A stretch of DNA of 64,000 bases from Mucilaginibacter ginkgonis (lineage in GTDB: Bacteria > Bacteroidota > Bacteroidia > Sphingobacteriales > Sphingobacteriaceae): contig NZ_CP066775.1 in NCBI RefSeq assembly GCF_009754905.2, positions 682,001 to 746,000 of the forward strand, in the 5' to 3' direction. The notes beneath the pieces are model-generated. The model worked only from the letters and a program-made list of their open reading frames with translations. It did not search any database and was not told the origin of the DNA. The position numbers were made by a program, and so were the translations under genes. Shown piece after piece: positions 33,271 through 40,854 of the stretch. Each line of letters opens with the position of its first letter. Position 1 is the first letter of the stretch.

Positions 33271-33519
33271 ATGCGTAATCAGGATCAAATTAGCAACACA
33301 ATAGTGAGCATGGCTACCGAGCGCGGCGTTGACAAGACGATATGCCCCAGTGATGTAGTCCGAGCGTTGTTCTATAAAGATTGGCGAAGGTATATGCCGG
33401 AAGTGCGGGCCGCTGCAATTGAGCTACAGCATGCCGGAAAAGTTGTAATTACCCAGAAAGGCGAGATGATCGATACAGACCATATCAAAGGGCCGATACG
33501 GATCAGAATTGTAAAGTAG
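33271..33519 (+). CDS. DUF3253-like protein
   Basis: An 82-residue protein with VDKTICPSDVVRALFYKDWRRYMPEVRAAAIELQHAGKVVITQKG and a C-terminal IKGPIRIRI. This fits the DUF3253 family, a small winged-helix-like domain of unknown function. No signal peptide. Confidence 0.78.
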   Translation: MRNQDQISNTIVSMATERGVDKTICPSDVVRALFYKDWRRYMPEVRAAAIELQHAGKVVITQKGEMIDTDHIKGPIRIRIVK

Positions 33520-33544
33520 TCAATGCTTTTATTCGCTGCGTTTC

Positions 33545-33720
33545 AGAGAGAATAGTTTGAACCCTCTCATGCCGGGTTCAAATCTTAAGTTCAGTGAATG
33601 TAAAAAGACCAACCCTTGCAGGCCGGTCTTTTTACATTTAGTGGAGCCGGAGGAATGTTCCTCGCTTCGCTCGGGGAGAATAGTCCGAACCCTCTTACCG
33701 GGTTCAAATCGCAAACTATT
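33545..33720. repeat. Two degenerate tandem copies next to ssrA
   Basis: GAGAATAGTTTGAACCCTCT...CCGGGTTCAAATC (about 33549-33583) and GAGAATAGTCCGAACCCTCT...CCGGGTTCAAATC (about 33677-33713) are copies of each other. The stretch AGTGGAGCCGGAGG (33640-33653) also repeats the 3' end of ssrA (33766-33779). These look like partial copies of the tmRNA 3' end, of the sort left by integration or recombination at an RNA gene. Confidence 0.6.
33597..33638. terminator. Bidirectional hairpin terminator
   Basis: AATGTAAAAAGACC pairs perfectly with GGTCTTTTTACATT across a 14-nt loop, with A and T tracts inside the stem. It would end transcription of the DUF3253 gene and of ssrA from the other side. Confidence 0.8.
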
Positions 33721-33767
33721 GTTAAACAAAATAAGCCACTCTTACGAGCAGCTTAATTTGTTTAAAG

Positions 33768-34134
33768 TGGAGCCGGAGGGATTCGAACCCTCGTCCAAAC
33801 ATGGTATAAGGTAAGCTTTCTACATGCTTAGCGCTGTTTAGTTGTAGGGTAGGGGAAGGCCAGTTGCTCGCCTATACCGTCTGCCTTAGGTGCTTTATCT
33901 CGCCCGCTTTGCACACCATTAAGCAGGCCAGTTCTATCTGTTCGATGCCCCATATGCCGGTCCGGTAGAACGGAAAACCGGCGGGACAAAAGCTATGCTA
34001 ATTCTAAATTAGGCAGCTAAGGCGTAAGTATTTTCGCCATTTGTTGTTTTGAGCGTTCAGATTATAGCGCTAATTCGCCCAACGCGCTGCATGCTTACCT
34101 ACTTATCTCCATCCTGTCAATTCCGGTCGGCCCC
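33768..34134 (-). ncRNA. ssrA: Transfer-messenger RNA (tmRNA)
   Basis: The RNA that rescues stalled ribosomes and adds a degradation tag. The 5' end GGGGCCG pairs with CGGCTCC near the 3' end to form the tRNA-like acceptor stem, and the T arm reads GGTTCGAATCC. The tag frame at 34009-34038 reads GGC GAA AAT ACT TAC GCC TTA GCT GCC TAA, that is GENTYALAA, close to the Bacteroidota consensus. The terminal CCA does not seem to be encoded (CTT follows the discriminator A), so it would be added after transcription. Pseudoknot positions were not worked out. Confidence 0.93.
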
Positions 34135-34266
34135 CTTCTTATAAGTTGTCTGTTGTAAGTTTTCAGTTATCAGATGAGTCATCAAAATTACGAAAAGTAA
34201 TCAGCTAAACTATGGTCATTAATTATTATTGTCACATGCTCACAACAGAAGACCGACAACCTATAA

Positions 34267-35466
34267 CTAGTTAACTCGTCCCGGGTAAACCTTAAGGGCT
34301 TCTTCAAGGCAAACCATCGCGGCTTGCAGGTCGGTAGTATTCAAAACGTATGCCATTCTCACTTCGTTACTGCCGCTGCCTGCCGTACTGTAGAAACCTG
34401 TTGCAGGCGCCATCATCACGGTTCGATTATCGTGACTAAACTCCTCCAGCATCCACTGGCAAAACTTGTCGGCATTGTCTATCGGTAATTGAGCTACCAC
34501 ATAGAATGCTCCACCCGGGTTTGGGCAAAACACGCCGTCCATTGCGTTAAGCGAGTTTACCAGTATATCGCGGCGTTGTGTGTATTCTTTGTTCACGGCT
34601 TCAAAGTAACTGTCGGGCGTATCCACCGCTGCTTCGCCTGCAATTTGCTCAAGCATACCCGGACTTAACCTGGCCTGTGCGAATTTTAAAGCTGTTTTTA
34701 AAACTTCTTTGTTTTTGGTAATGAGACAGCCAAGCCTTGCACCGCAGGCACTATACCGCTTACTTACCGTGTCCATCACAATAACGTTGTTATCAATTCC
34801 GCTTAAATGCATAGGTGAGATAAACTCACGCCCGTCGTAGCAAAACTCGCGGTAAGCTTCGTCAGAGAAAAGATAGAGGTCGTGCTTTATCACCAACTCT
34901 TTTAAAGCTTCCAGTTCTTCTCTTGAATATAAATATCCTGTAGGATTATTCGGGTTGCAAATAATGATCGCCTTGGTTTTCTCGGTGATCAGTTTTTCAA
35001 ATTCGCTTATAGGTGGCAACGCAAAACCATTGTCAATATATGATAGTATAGGTTTTACCACTATGTCGCTCTGGCAGGCAAAACCGTTATAGTTAGCATA
35101 AAATGGTTCCGGAATTATTACTTCATCACCGGGATTAAGGCAGGTCATCATTGCTATGGTGATGGCTTCAGATCCGCCTGTAGTTACAATAATATCTTGC
35201 GGAGTAATGCCGTAGCGTAACTTGTTATAATAACCTGTCAGTTTTTCGCGATAACTTAATGTGCCCTCAGATGCTGTGTAAGCCCAAACTTTAAATGTGC
35301 TGTTATGAATAGCATCCAGCATACCTTGCGGCGTTTCGATATCAGGCTGACCAATGTTTAAGTGGTAGACCCTCTTCCCTTGTTTCTTGGCGGCGTCTGC
35401 AAATGGGGTGAGTTTACGTATGGGCGAGGCTGGCATATGCTCGCCTTTGTGCGAAATTTTTGGCAT
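34267..35466 (-). CDS. PLP-dependent aminotransferase, class I/II
   Basis: A 399-residue fold-type I aminotransferase of the aspartate aminotransferase family. Visible are GQPDIETPQGM, the phosphate site TTGGSEAI, NPNNPTGYLYS, and the PLP lysine in DTVSKRYSACGARLGCLI. The C-terminal domain ends in the conserved arginine region GSNEVRMAYVLN. The amino donor and acceptor cannot be assigned. The start codon lies only 5 bp after a -7 box, suggesting a leaderless transcript. Confidence 0.9.
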   Translation of the reverse strand: MPKISHKGEHMPASPIRKLTPFADAAKKQGKRVYHLNIGQPDIETPQGMLDAIHNSTFKVWAYTASEGTLSYREKLTGYYNKLRYGITPQDIIVTTGGSEAITIAMMTCLNPGDEVIIPEPFYANYNGFACQSDIVVKPILSYIDNGFALPPISEFEKLITEKTKAIIICNPNNPTGYLYSREELEALKELVIKHDLYLFSDEAYREFCYDGREFISPMHLSGIDNNVIVMDTVSKRYSACGARLGCLITKNKEVLKTALKFAQARLSPGMLEQIAGEAAVDTPDSYFEAVNKEYTQRRDILVNSLNAMDGVFCPNPGGAFYVVAQLPIDNADKFCQWMLEEFSHDNRTVMMAPATGFYSTAGSGSNEVRMAYVLNTTDLQAAMVCLEEALKVYPGRVN

Positions 35467-35470
35467 GGGC

Positions 35471-35478
35471 CAAAGGTA
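35471..35478 (-). promoter_or_regulatory. -7 box TACCTTTG for aminotransferase gene
   Basis: Minus-strand TACCTTTG matches TAnnTTTG and ends 4 bp from the start codon, so transcription would begin at about the first codon. Confidence 0.55.
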
Positions 35479-35506
35479 GGAAAAATTGAGAACGGGCTAA
35501 AAACAA

Positions 35507-35531
35507 GAAAGGCGCAACATGTGCGCCTTTC
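35507..35531 (-). terminator. Hairpin terminator after DUF1573 gene
   Basis: GAAAGGCGCA and TGCGCCTTTC form a perfect 10-bp stem with a 5-nt loop (ACATG), between the DUF1573 gene and the aminotransferase gene. Confidence 0.65.
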
Positions 35532-35542
35532 AATAATATGAT

Positions 35543-35576
35543 AGCTCCTTCTCCTTTGGAGAAGGTTAGGATGAGG
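35543..35576. repeat. GAAGG palindromic element, copy a (intergenic)
   Basis: Palindrome CCTTCTCC-TTT-GGAGAAGG flanked by AGCT on one side and TTAGGATGAGG on the other, directly after the DUF1573 stop codon. It belongs to the family also found at 47536, 52767, 58894, 59491, 59532, 60273 and 62757. Confidence 0.8.
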
Positions 35577-35577
35577 C

Positions 35578-35979
35578 CTATCTTGAACTGGTAGCCGGCG
35601 CAGCAACAACTTCGCCAACAATGTTAAGATATTTTTGAGGCGTAGCCGCGTTTGAGGTTACAATGATCGTTTTGTTGAACGGAGCTACTACAGCAGCGTT
35701 GTAAGTGATCGTAATTTTACCTTCGCCACCTTTTTTAACCGGAGTTTTGGTGTAATCAGCAATGGTGCAACCGCAAGTTGGTTTAACCTCTGTCAGGATC
35801 AATGGCTCTTCACCAACGTTTGTGTAAGTAAAAACAGTTGTAACGGGTTTGCCCTGAGGCACTTTGCCAAAGTCGTGCTTTTCTTCGTTAAATTTGAATG
35901 CCGGTTTGCTATCGGTTTGTGCAGACGCTTTGAAGGCAAAACCTACTAACACAGCGCATAAGATCATTAACTTTTTCAT
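35578..35979 (-). CDS. DUF1573 exported protein
   Basis: A 133-residue exported protein with signal peptide MKKLMILCAVLVGFAFKASA. The Ig-like DUF1573 domain has the hallmarks HDFGKVPQGKPVTTVFTYTN, PLILTEVKPTCGCTIADYTK and a C-terminal beta strand KTIIVTSNAATPQKYLNIVG. These proteins are abundant in Bacteroidota, and the CGC cysteines are typical. Role unknown. Confidence 0.88.
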   Translation of the reverse strand: MKKLMILCAVLVGFAFKASAQTDSKPAFKFNEEKHDFGKVPQGKPVTTVFTYTNVGEEPLILTEVKPTCGCTIADYTKTPVKKGGEGKITITYNAAVVAPFNKTIIVTSNAATPQKYLNIVGEVVAAPATSSR

Positions 35980-36270
35980 ATCTTTTTGTTGTTAAGACAA
36001 ATATAGAATAAAATGGATTAATCAAAAATTTGTGTTGACCTGCACAAATTAAATTTACCATTTGCCGACGGTAGTGGATTCTCTGTCGGGCGTCAACAAA
36101 TGAAGGGCAAAGATTAAAATAACTGATTTTTTCATATCCTTGCATAAATGGTCCAACGGACGTTATAAAACGTCGGTTGCCATTATTTGTAACGGAGAAA
36201 CAATTGCCTTGTAGAATACGTAAATAACAGAATTCAATTTTATAACTTTACAGGCTAACCAAAATTATAT

Positions 36271-38703
36271 ATGCCTCAGACCGATCTTAACACTACCAAC
36301 AGGTTTGACACTTCTGAACTAAACTTTGAAGACTTTAAAAAAATAGTCATCACTGATTATCGTATCGGATTTGAGAGCAGGCAGGCCGCGCTTATAGGCC
36401 GCCGTGAGGTACTTACAGGAAAAGCAAAGTTTGGCATTTTTGGTGATGGTAAGGAAGTGGCTCAATTAGCTATGGCCAAGGCTTTTAAGGCCGGCGACTG
36501 GCGCGCGGGTTATTACCGCGATCAGACCTTTATGTTCGCTACCGGCATGAGCAATATAAAAGAGTTCTTTGCCCAGCTTTATGCCAACCCTGATATCGAG
36601 AAAGATCCCGCATCTGCAGGCAGGCAAATGAATTGCCATTATGCTACGCGTTTTGTTGATGCTGATGGTAACTGGCTAAACCAATCCGAGACGATGAATT
36701 GCTCGTCAGACATATCAACTACAGGCGGTCATATGCCGCGCTTATTGGGTTTGGCTTACGCATCTAAACTTTATCGCGAAAACCCTGAACTGACAAAGCA
36801 AACGCAATTTTCAAAAAGCGGAAATGAGGTTGCTTTTGGTACCATCGGCAATGGCTCGACTTCTGAAGGTTTGTTTTGGGAAAGCTTTAATGCTGCGGGG
36901 GTCCTAGGTGTGCCAATGGCCATCTCTGTTTGGGACGATGCCTACGCCATTTCTGTCCCTGCCAGGTTGCAAACAACTAAAGAAGACATTTCTGAAATAC
37001 TAAAAGGATTCCAGCGCGAAGACGGCTCTAACGGCTACGAAATATTTAAAGTACGCGGATGGGATTATGTTGGCCTTTGCGAAACTTATGCACGTGCGAT
37101 AGAGGTTTGCCGTACCGAACAGGTACCGGTACTGATCCATGTTACGGAAATGACCCAGCCACAAGGGCACTCCACTTCCGGGTCGCATGAGCGTTATAAA
37201 TCTAAAGACCGCTTGGTTTGGGAAAACGAGCACGACTGTTTGGTGCAAATGCGCAAATGGATCGTGTCGTCTGCCATTTCAACCGAGGATGAACTGGATA
37301 AAATAGAGACGGCAGCAAAAGCTTATGTACGCGAATGCCAAAAGGCTGCCTGGAATGAGTTAGAGTCCGAAATTAAGTCGGAACTGGATCAGGCTGCGTT
37401 ATTAATAGATGACGTTGCGCGGCAATCATCTCTAAATACAGAAATTGAAAGCGTAGCTACAACACTGCGTACATGTATGGATCCGGGGCGTAAGGATGTG
37501 GCCAACGCGGTGCGCAAAACGTTACGTTTAACCGCGGGCGAAAGCAATAACGCTAAGCAGCAGCTGCTGCAATGGTTTGCAAAGCAGTCGGCAGATGACA
37601 ATGAACGGTTCAACAGTAAACTTTTTACCAATACCATACACTCGCCATTAAATGTGCCTGTGATCTCCGCCCAATATGGTTATGATGCCCGTACCCTGGA
37701 TGGCCGCGAAGTGCTTAACGCTTGCTTTGACGCAAACTTTGAGCGCGATAAAACCATTGTTGCCTTCGGCGAAGATGTAGGGAATATCGGCGATGTTAAC
37801 CAGGGCTTTGCAGGTTTACAAGCCAAATACGGCGATCTGCGGATCACAGATACCGGTATCCGTGAGGCTACCATTATAGGGCAGGGCATGGGTTTAGCTA
37901 TGCGTGGCCTGCGACCTATTGCTGAAATACAATACCTCGATTATTTATTGTACGCGATTACAGTTTTAAGCGACGACCTTGCAACCTTGAGCTACCGCAC
38001 CCGTGGCGGCCAAAAGGCCCCGCTTATTGTACGCACACGCGGGCACCGGTTAGAAGGTATATGGCACTCGGGCTCTCCGCTTGGAATTATATTAAACGCT
38101 ATGCGTGGACTGCACATCTGCGTTCCGCGCGATATGACACAGGCAGCCGGTATGTACAACACCCTGTTACGCGGAGATGAGCCGGCTTTGGTAATAGAAA
38201 ATCTTAACGGCTATCGTTTAAAGGAAAAGCTACCTGAAAATGTTGGCGAGTTTACAGTTCCGCTGGGTAAGGCAGAAGTGATAAAAGAAGGAACTGATGT
38301 TACCGTAATATCTTACGGGTCAACCTTGCGAATTGTAATGGAAGCCGCAGAAGAATTAACGGATATGGGCATCAACATCGAGGTTATAGACCCGCAAACC
38401 TTGTTTCCGTTCGACACAGACAACATATGCGCGCAATCGCTGGCCAAAACCAGCAAGCTGCTCATTGTAGATGAAGATTTGCCGGGCGGGGGCTCGGCCT
38501 ATATTTTACAGAAAGTATTGGAAGCCCAGGCGGGTTATTACCAATTGGATTCGCAGCCACGCACACTTTCCGCTAAAGAACACCGCCCGCCTTATGGTTC
38601 TGATGGTGATTACTTTAGCAAGCCGTCGCATGATGATATCATCGAAGCAGTTTACCAGATGATGAGCGAATCTAACCCCGCTAAATTCCCGGCGATATAT
38701 TAA
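36271..38703 (+). CDS. Fused 2-oxoacid dehydrogenase E1 (alpha plus beta)
   Basis: An 810-residue thiamine-diphosphate enzyme, the E1 component of a branched-chain or related 2-oxoacid dehydrogenase complex. The alpha-like half (about 20-400) has RAGYYRDQTFMFATG, the TPP/Mg site GTIGNGSTSEGLFWES with WDDAYAISVP, and GHSTSGSHERYKS. The beta-like half (about 465-800) has TIVAFGEDVGNIGDVNQGF, TGIREATIIGQGMGLAMRGL and EIQYLDYLLYA. A linker of helical sequence joins them. This fusion is common in Bacteroidota. E2 and E3 genes are not in the window. Confidence 0.9.
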   Translation: MPQTDLNTTNRFDTSELNFEDFKKIVITDYRIGFESRQAALIGRREVLTGKAKFGIFGDGKEVAQLAMAKAFKAGDWRAGYYRDQTFMFATGMSNIKEFFAQLYANPDIEKDPASAGRQMNCHYATRFVDADGNWLNQSETMNCSSDISTTGGHMPRLLGLAYASKLYRENPELTKQTQFSKSGNEVAFGTIGNGSTSEGLFWESFNAAGVLGVPMAISVWDDAYAISVPARLQTTKEDISEILKGFQREDGSNGYEIFKVRGWDYVGLCETYARAIEVCRTEQVPVLIHVTEMTQPQGHSTSGSHERYKSKDRLVWENEHDCLVQMRKWIVSSAISTEDELDKIETAAKAYVRECQKAAWNELESEIKSELDQAALLIDDVARQSSLNTEIESVATTLRTCMDPGRKDVANAVRKTLRLTAGESNNAKQQLLQWFAKQSADDNERFNSKLFTNTIHSPLNVPVISAQYGYDARTLDGREVLNACFDANFERDKTIVAFGEDVGNIGDVNQGFAGLQAKYGDLRITDTGIREATIIGQGMGLAMRGLRPIAEIQYLDYLLYAITVLSDDLATLSYRTRGGQKAPLIVRTRGHRLEGIWHSGSPLGIILNAMRGLHICVPRDMTQAAGMYNTLLRGDEPALVIENLNGYRLKEKLPENVGEFTVPLGKAEVIKEGTDVTVISYGSTLRIVMEAAEELTDMGINIEVIDPQTLFPFDTDNICAQSLAKTSKLLIVDEDLPGGGSAYILQKVLEAQAGYYQLDSQPRTLSAKEHRPPYGSDGDYFSKPSHDDIIEAVYQMMSESNPAKFPAIY

Positions 38704-38709
38704 AAGGAT

Positions 38710-38717
38710 TATCTTTG
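38710..38717 (+). promoter_or_regulatory. -7 box TATCTTTG for toxin-antitoxin operon
   Basis: TATCTTTG ends 3 bp before the antitoxin ATG. It suggests a leaderless or nearly leaderless transcript. Confidence 0.5.
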
Positions 38718-38720
38718 TAT

Positions 38721-38927
38721 ATGGACTCATTAATTGTTTATCCTGAGAACGAAGAGCAACTGTCCGCATTGAAGTCTGTGATCAACTCAATGAAGATCGC
38801 TTTTGAGCAGAAATCTGAAGAATATCCTGCTCATGTAATTGAAGGAATAAAGAGATCTTTGAGAGATGCAGAAGAAGGGAAAGTGTATCCGTTCACGAGT
38901 ATCAGAGATATGATAAGACCAAAGTGA
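38721..38927 (+). CDS. Antitoxin-like protein (DUF2683 type)
   Basis: A 68-residue protein, MDSLIVYPENEEQLSALKSV followed by INSMKIAFEQKSEEYPAHVIEG and a C-terminal DMIRPK. The pattern (short beta strand, helix, then a variable C terminus that binds the toxin) is that of DUF2683/RelB-like antitoxins common in Bacteroidota. The next gene overlaps it by 4 bp and encodes a RelE/ParE-type toxin. Confidence 0.82.
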   Translation: MDSLIVYPENEEQLSALKSVINSMKIAFEQKSEEYPAHVIEGIKRSLRDAEEGKVYPFTSIRDMIRPK

Positions 38928-39214
38928 GTTTGAAAATTATTTATTCGGACGATGCTATTAGCACACTTAACGCTATACATGATTTTATAATCCTTCGATT
39001 CGGAACTCGCGTAGCTGATAAATTTATTGACAAAGCAGAAAAAGTTGTTACACTGATATCTGAAAATCCTATGATGTTTAAGAGCATTCATTTAGGAAAT
39101 GAGATCAGGAAAGGATTTATTACAGAACAAACCTCTGTTTTCTACAAAATATCAGAAACAGAAATACTTCTCATGTATTTCTGGGAAAACCGGCAAGAAC
39201 CACAATTTTTATAA
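38924..39214 (+). CDS. RelE/ParE-family toxin
   Basis: A 96-residue protein starting at GTG (GTGA overlap with the antitoxin stop). KIIYSDDAISTLNAIHDFI, FIDKAEKVVTLISENPMMF, RKGFITEQTSVFYKISETEILLMYFWENRQEP fit the RelE/ParE superfamily. Whether it cleaves mRNA or inhibits gyrase cannot be told. The pair is compact and looks complete. Confidence 0.85.
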   Translation: MSLKIIYSDDAISTLNAIHDFIILRFGTRVADKFIDKAEKVVTLISENPMMFKSIHLGNEIRKGFITEQTSVFYKISETEILLMYFWENRQEPQFL

Positions 39215-39232
39215 TCTACAAATAACACCAAG

Positions 39233-39808
39233 ATGAACACCACTTTTACGGCAGTTGCCGAAAACATAAAAAACCGCAGGACAGTTAAACCGGGCACCAT
39301 GAATGGTAATAAGGTGCCTAATGGTGAAATAGCTGCTCTGCTGGAATTGGCAAACTGGGCACCTACACATGCCTTGACAGAACCATGGCGCTTTGTTGTT
39401 TATGAACGCCCGCTCGAATTTAATGCCGTTCACGCTCAACTCTATAAACAAAATACCGCTGAAGAAAATTTCAATGAGGCGCAATACAGCGGTTTAAGCC
39501 AAACAGGTGCCAAAGCATCGCATGCGATAATCGTGTATATGCACCGCGAAGAAACCACTAAGATCCCTGTGTTTGAAGAGATAGCAGCTACCGCGTGCGC
39601 TATTCAGAATATCATGCTTGGCGCTGCCGCGCTAAACATCGGCACTTTTTGGAGCACAGGCGGCATGACGCTTAAACCCGCCATGAAAGAATATCTTCAG
39701 TTAGGCGATCTTGACCAGGTGATGGGCGTGCTGTATTTAGGATACACAGATGTACAGCCCGAAGGCCGCCGCAAGGTCCCTCTTGATGAAAAGATATCCT
39801 GGAAATAA
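39233..39808 (+). CDS. Nitroreductase-family FMN oxidoreductase
   Basis: A 191-residue flavoprotein. The N terminus ENIKNRRTVKPGTMNGNKVP has the FMN-binding Arg pair, followed by LELANWAPTHALTEPWRFVVY, AATACAIQNIMLGAAALNIGTFWSTGG and MGVLYLGYTD. It fits the NfnB/YdjA-like nitroreductases; YdjA-type is likely by length. Substrate unknown. Confidence 0.88.
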   Translation: MNTTFTAVAENIKNRRTVKPGTMNGNKVPNGEIAALLELANWAPTHALTEPWRFVVYERPLEFNAVHAQLYKQNTAEENFNEAQYSGLSQTGAKASHAIIVYMHREETTKIPVFEEIAATACAIQNIMLGAAALNIGTFWSTGGMTLKPAMKEYLQLGDLDQVMGVLYLGYTDVQPEGRRKVPLDEKISWK

Positions 39809-39900
39809 TTTATTTCTTCTTCCTTCTTCTCTTTTAAGAATAATTATTTAACTTTAAATATTCGTGATACTCGCATGACCGGAATTTCGGTCACGCTTCT

Positions 39901-39908
39901 TATCTTTG
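39901..39908 (+). promoter_or_regulatory. -7 box TATCTTTG upstream of L,D-transpeptidase-like gene
   Basis: TATCTTTG, 74 bp before the start codon at 39983, would give a leader of about 70 nt. Confidence 0.45.
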
Positions 39909-39982
39909 ATGTACCAATTGCGAGACTACAACCTAATTGATCGCTTTGCTTTTAACTGTTGATTAAACTTAAAAAGAAAGTA

Positions 39983-40804
39983 ATGAAGAAAACATTCTGG
40001 TGGGTAACAAGCATTTTATTGATCTTTTCTGTTATCGCTGTCAGCTTTAAAAGTGCTGTAGCTGATAAACATGCCGAAGGCGCTGCCAACGGTGTAACAA
40101 ATCCTAAAGTTTTAACTACCGAGATGCGCTTTGGCGCCATGGTATCAGATATTTATCAGGCTGCAGGCTTGCAAGCTTCCGGTTTGGATATGGGTGTCTT
40201 CCAAAAGGCTTTGACAGGTTTTTACAATCTTAAATCAGCTCATAAACTGCCGCAAAACAGCAATATTTTGACGGTTGTTGATTTCTCTAAACCAAGTCGA
40301 GAGAAACGCCTGTGGATCGTAGATCTGTTTTCTAAATCGTTGCTGTTGAATACTTGGGTGGCGCATGGCCAGGGTAGTGGTGATGACATGGCAAGCCATT
40401 TTTCTAATAATGACGAGTCGCATCAAAGCAGCTTAGGATTCTATGTAACAGACGATATCTACATGGGCAAACATGGTCGCTCGTTAAGATTAGACGGTAT
40501 GGACCAGGGCTTTAATGACCATGCTCGTAACCGCGCTATTGTATTACACGCGGCAGATTATGTTTGCCAGAATACTATTAACCAGTTAGGCCGCTTAGGC
40601 CGTAGTTTTGGTTGCCCTGCGGTATCGCCCGAAGTGGTTGATCAGGTTATCGGCACTTTAAAGGGAAAGACAGCTATCTTTGTTAACGGACCTGATAGCA
40701 GATACTCTTCAAAGTATCTGGATATGACTATGGCTGCCAACTATGCATTGCCAACTGTTACAGATACCAGCGCACATCCAATTACATTGCGTGCAGCATT
40801 GTAA
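39983..40804 (+). CDS. Murein L,D-transpeptidase catalytic-domain protein
   Basis: A 273-residue exported protein with an N-terminal signal or anchor helix (FWWVTSILLIFSVIAVSF). The catalytic domain has ILTVVDFSKPSREKRLWIVD, VAHGQGSG and GRSFGCPAVSPE; the Cys of SFGCP and the upstream His (IVLHAADYV) are the likely catalytic pair. This is the YkuD-related family with an SxGCP motif instead of SHGCxR. It probably remodels peptidoglycan cross-links. It converges with another L,D-transpeptidase gene. Confidence 0.85.
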   Translation: MKKTFWWVTSILLIFSVIAVSFKSAVADKHAEGAANGVTNPKVLTTEMRFGAMVSDIYQAAGLQASGLDMGVFQKALTGFYNLKSAHKLPQNSNILTVVDFSKPSREKRLWIVDLFSKSLLLNTWVAHGQGSGDDMASHFSNNDESHQSSLGFYVTDDIYMGKHGRSLRLDGMDQGFNDHARNRAIVLHAADYVCQNTINQLGRLGRSFGCPAVSPEVVDQVIGTLKGKTAIFVNGPDSRYSSKYLDMTMAANYALPTVTDTSAHPITLRAAL

Positions 40805-40824
40805 TTCTGATAATGATAAAATTC

Positions 40825-40854
40825 AAAGCTCCCCGAAATCGGGGAGCTTTTTTT
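40825..40854. terminator. Intrinsic terminator between two L,D-transpeptidase genes
   Basis: AAAGCTCCCCGA and TCGGGGAGCTTT make a 12-bp perfect stem with a 2-nt central gap, followed by T-run on the plus strand. Confidence 0.9.

Noticed and set aside
33700..33720. GGGTTCAAATC resembling a tRNA T arm
   Set aside because: No acceptor, D or anticodon arm can be folded around it on either strand, so not a tRNA gene.
33557..33814. Open frame ending VEPEGFEPSSKHG on the plus strand across the tmRNA 3' end
   Set aside because: It is antisense to ssrA, built from the repeat blocks and the conserved tRNA-like end; such frames are a common false call next to RNA genes.
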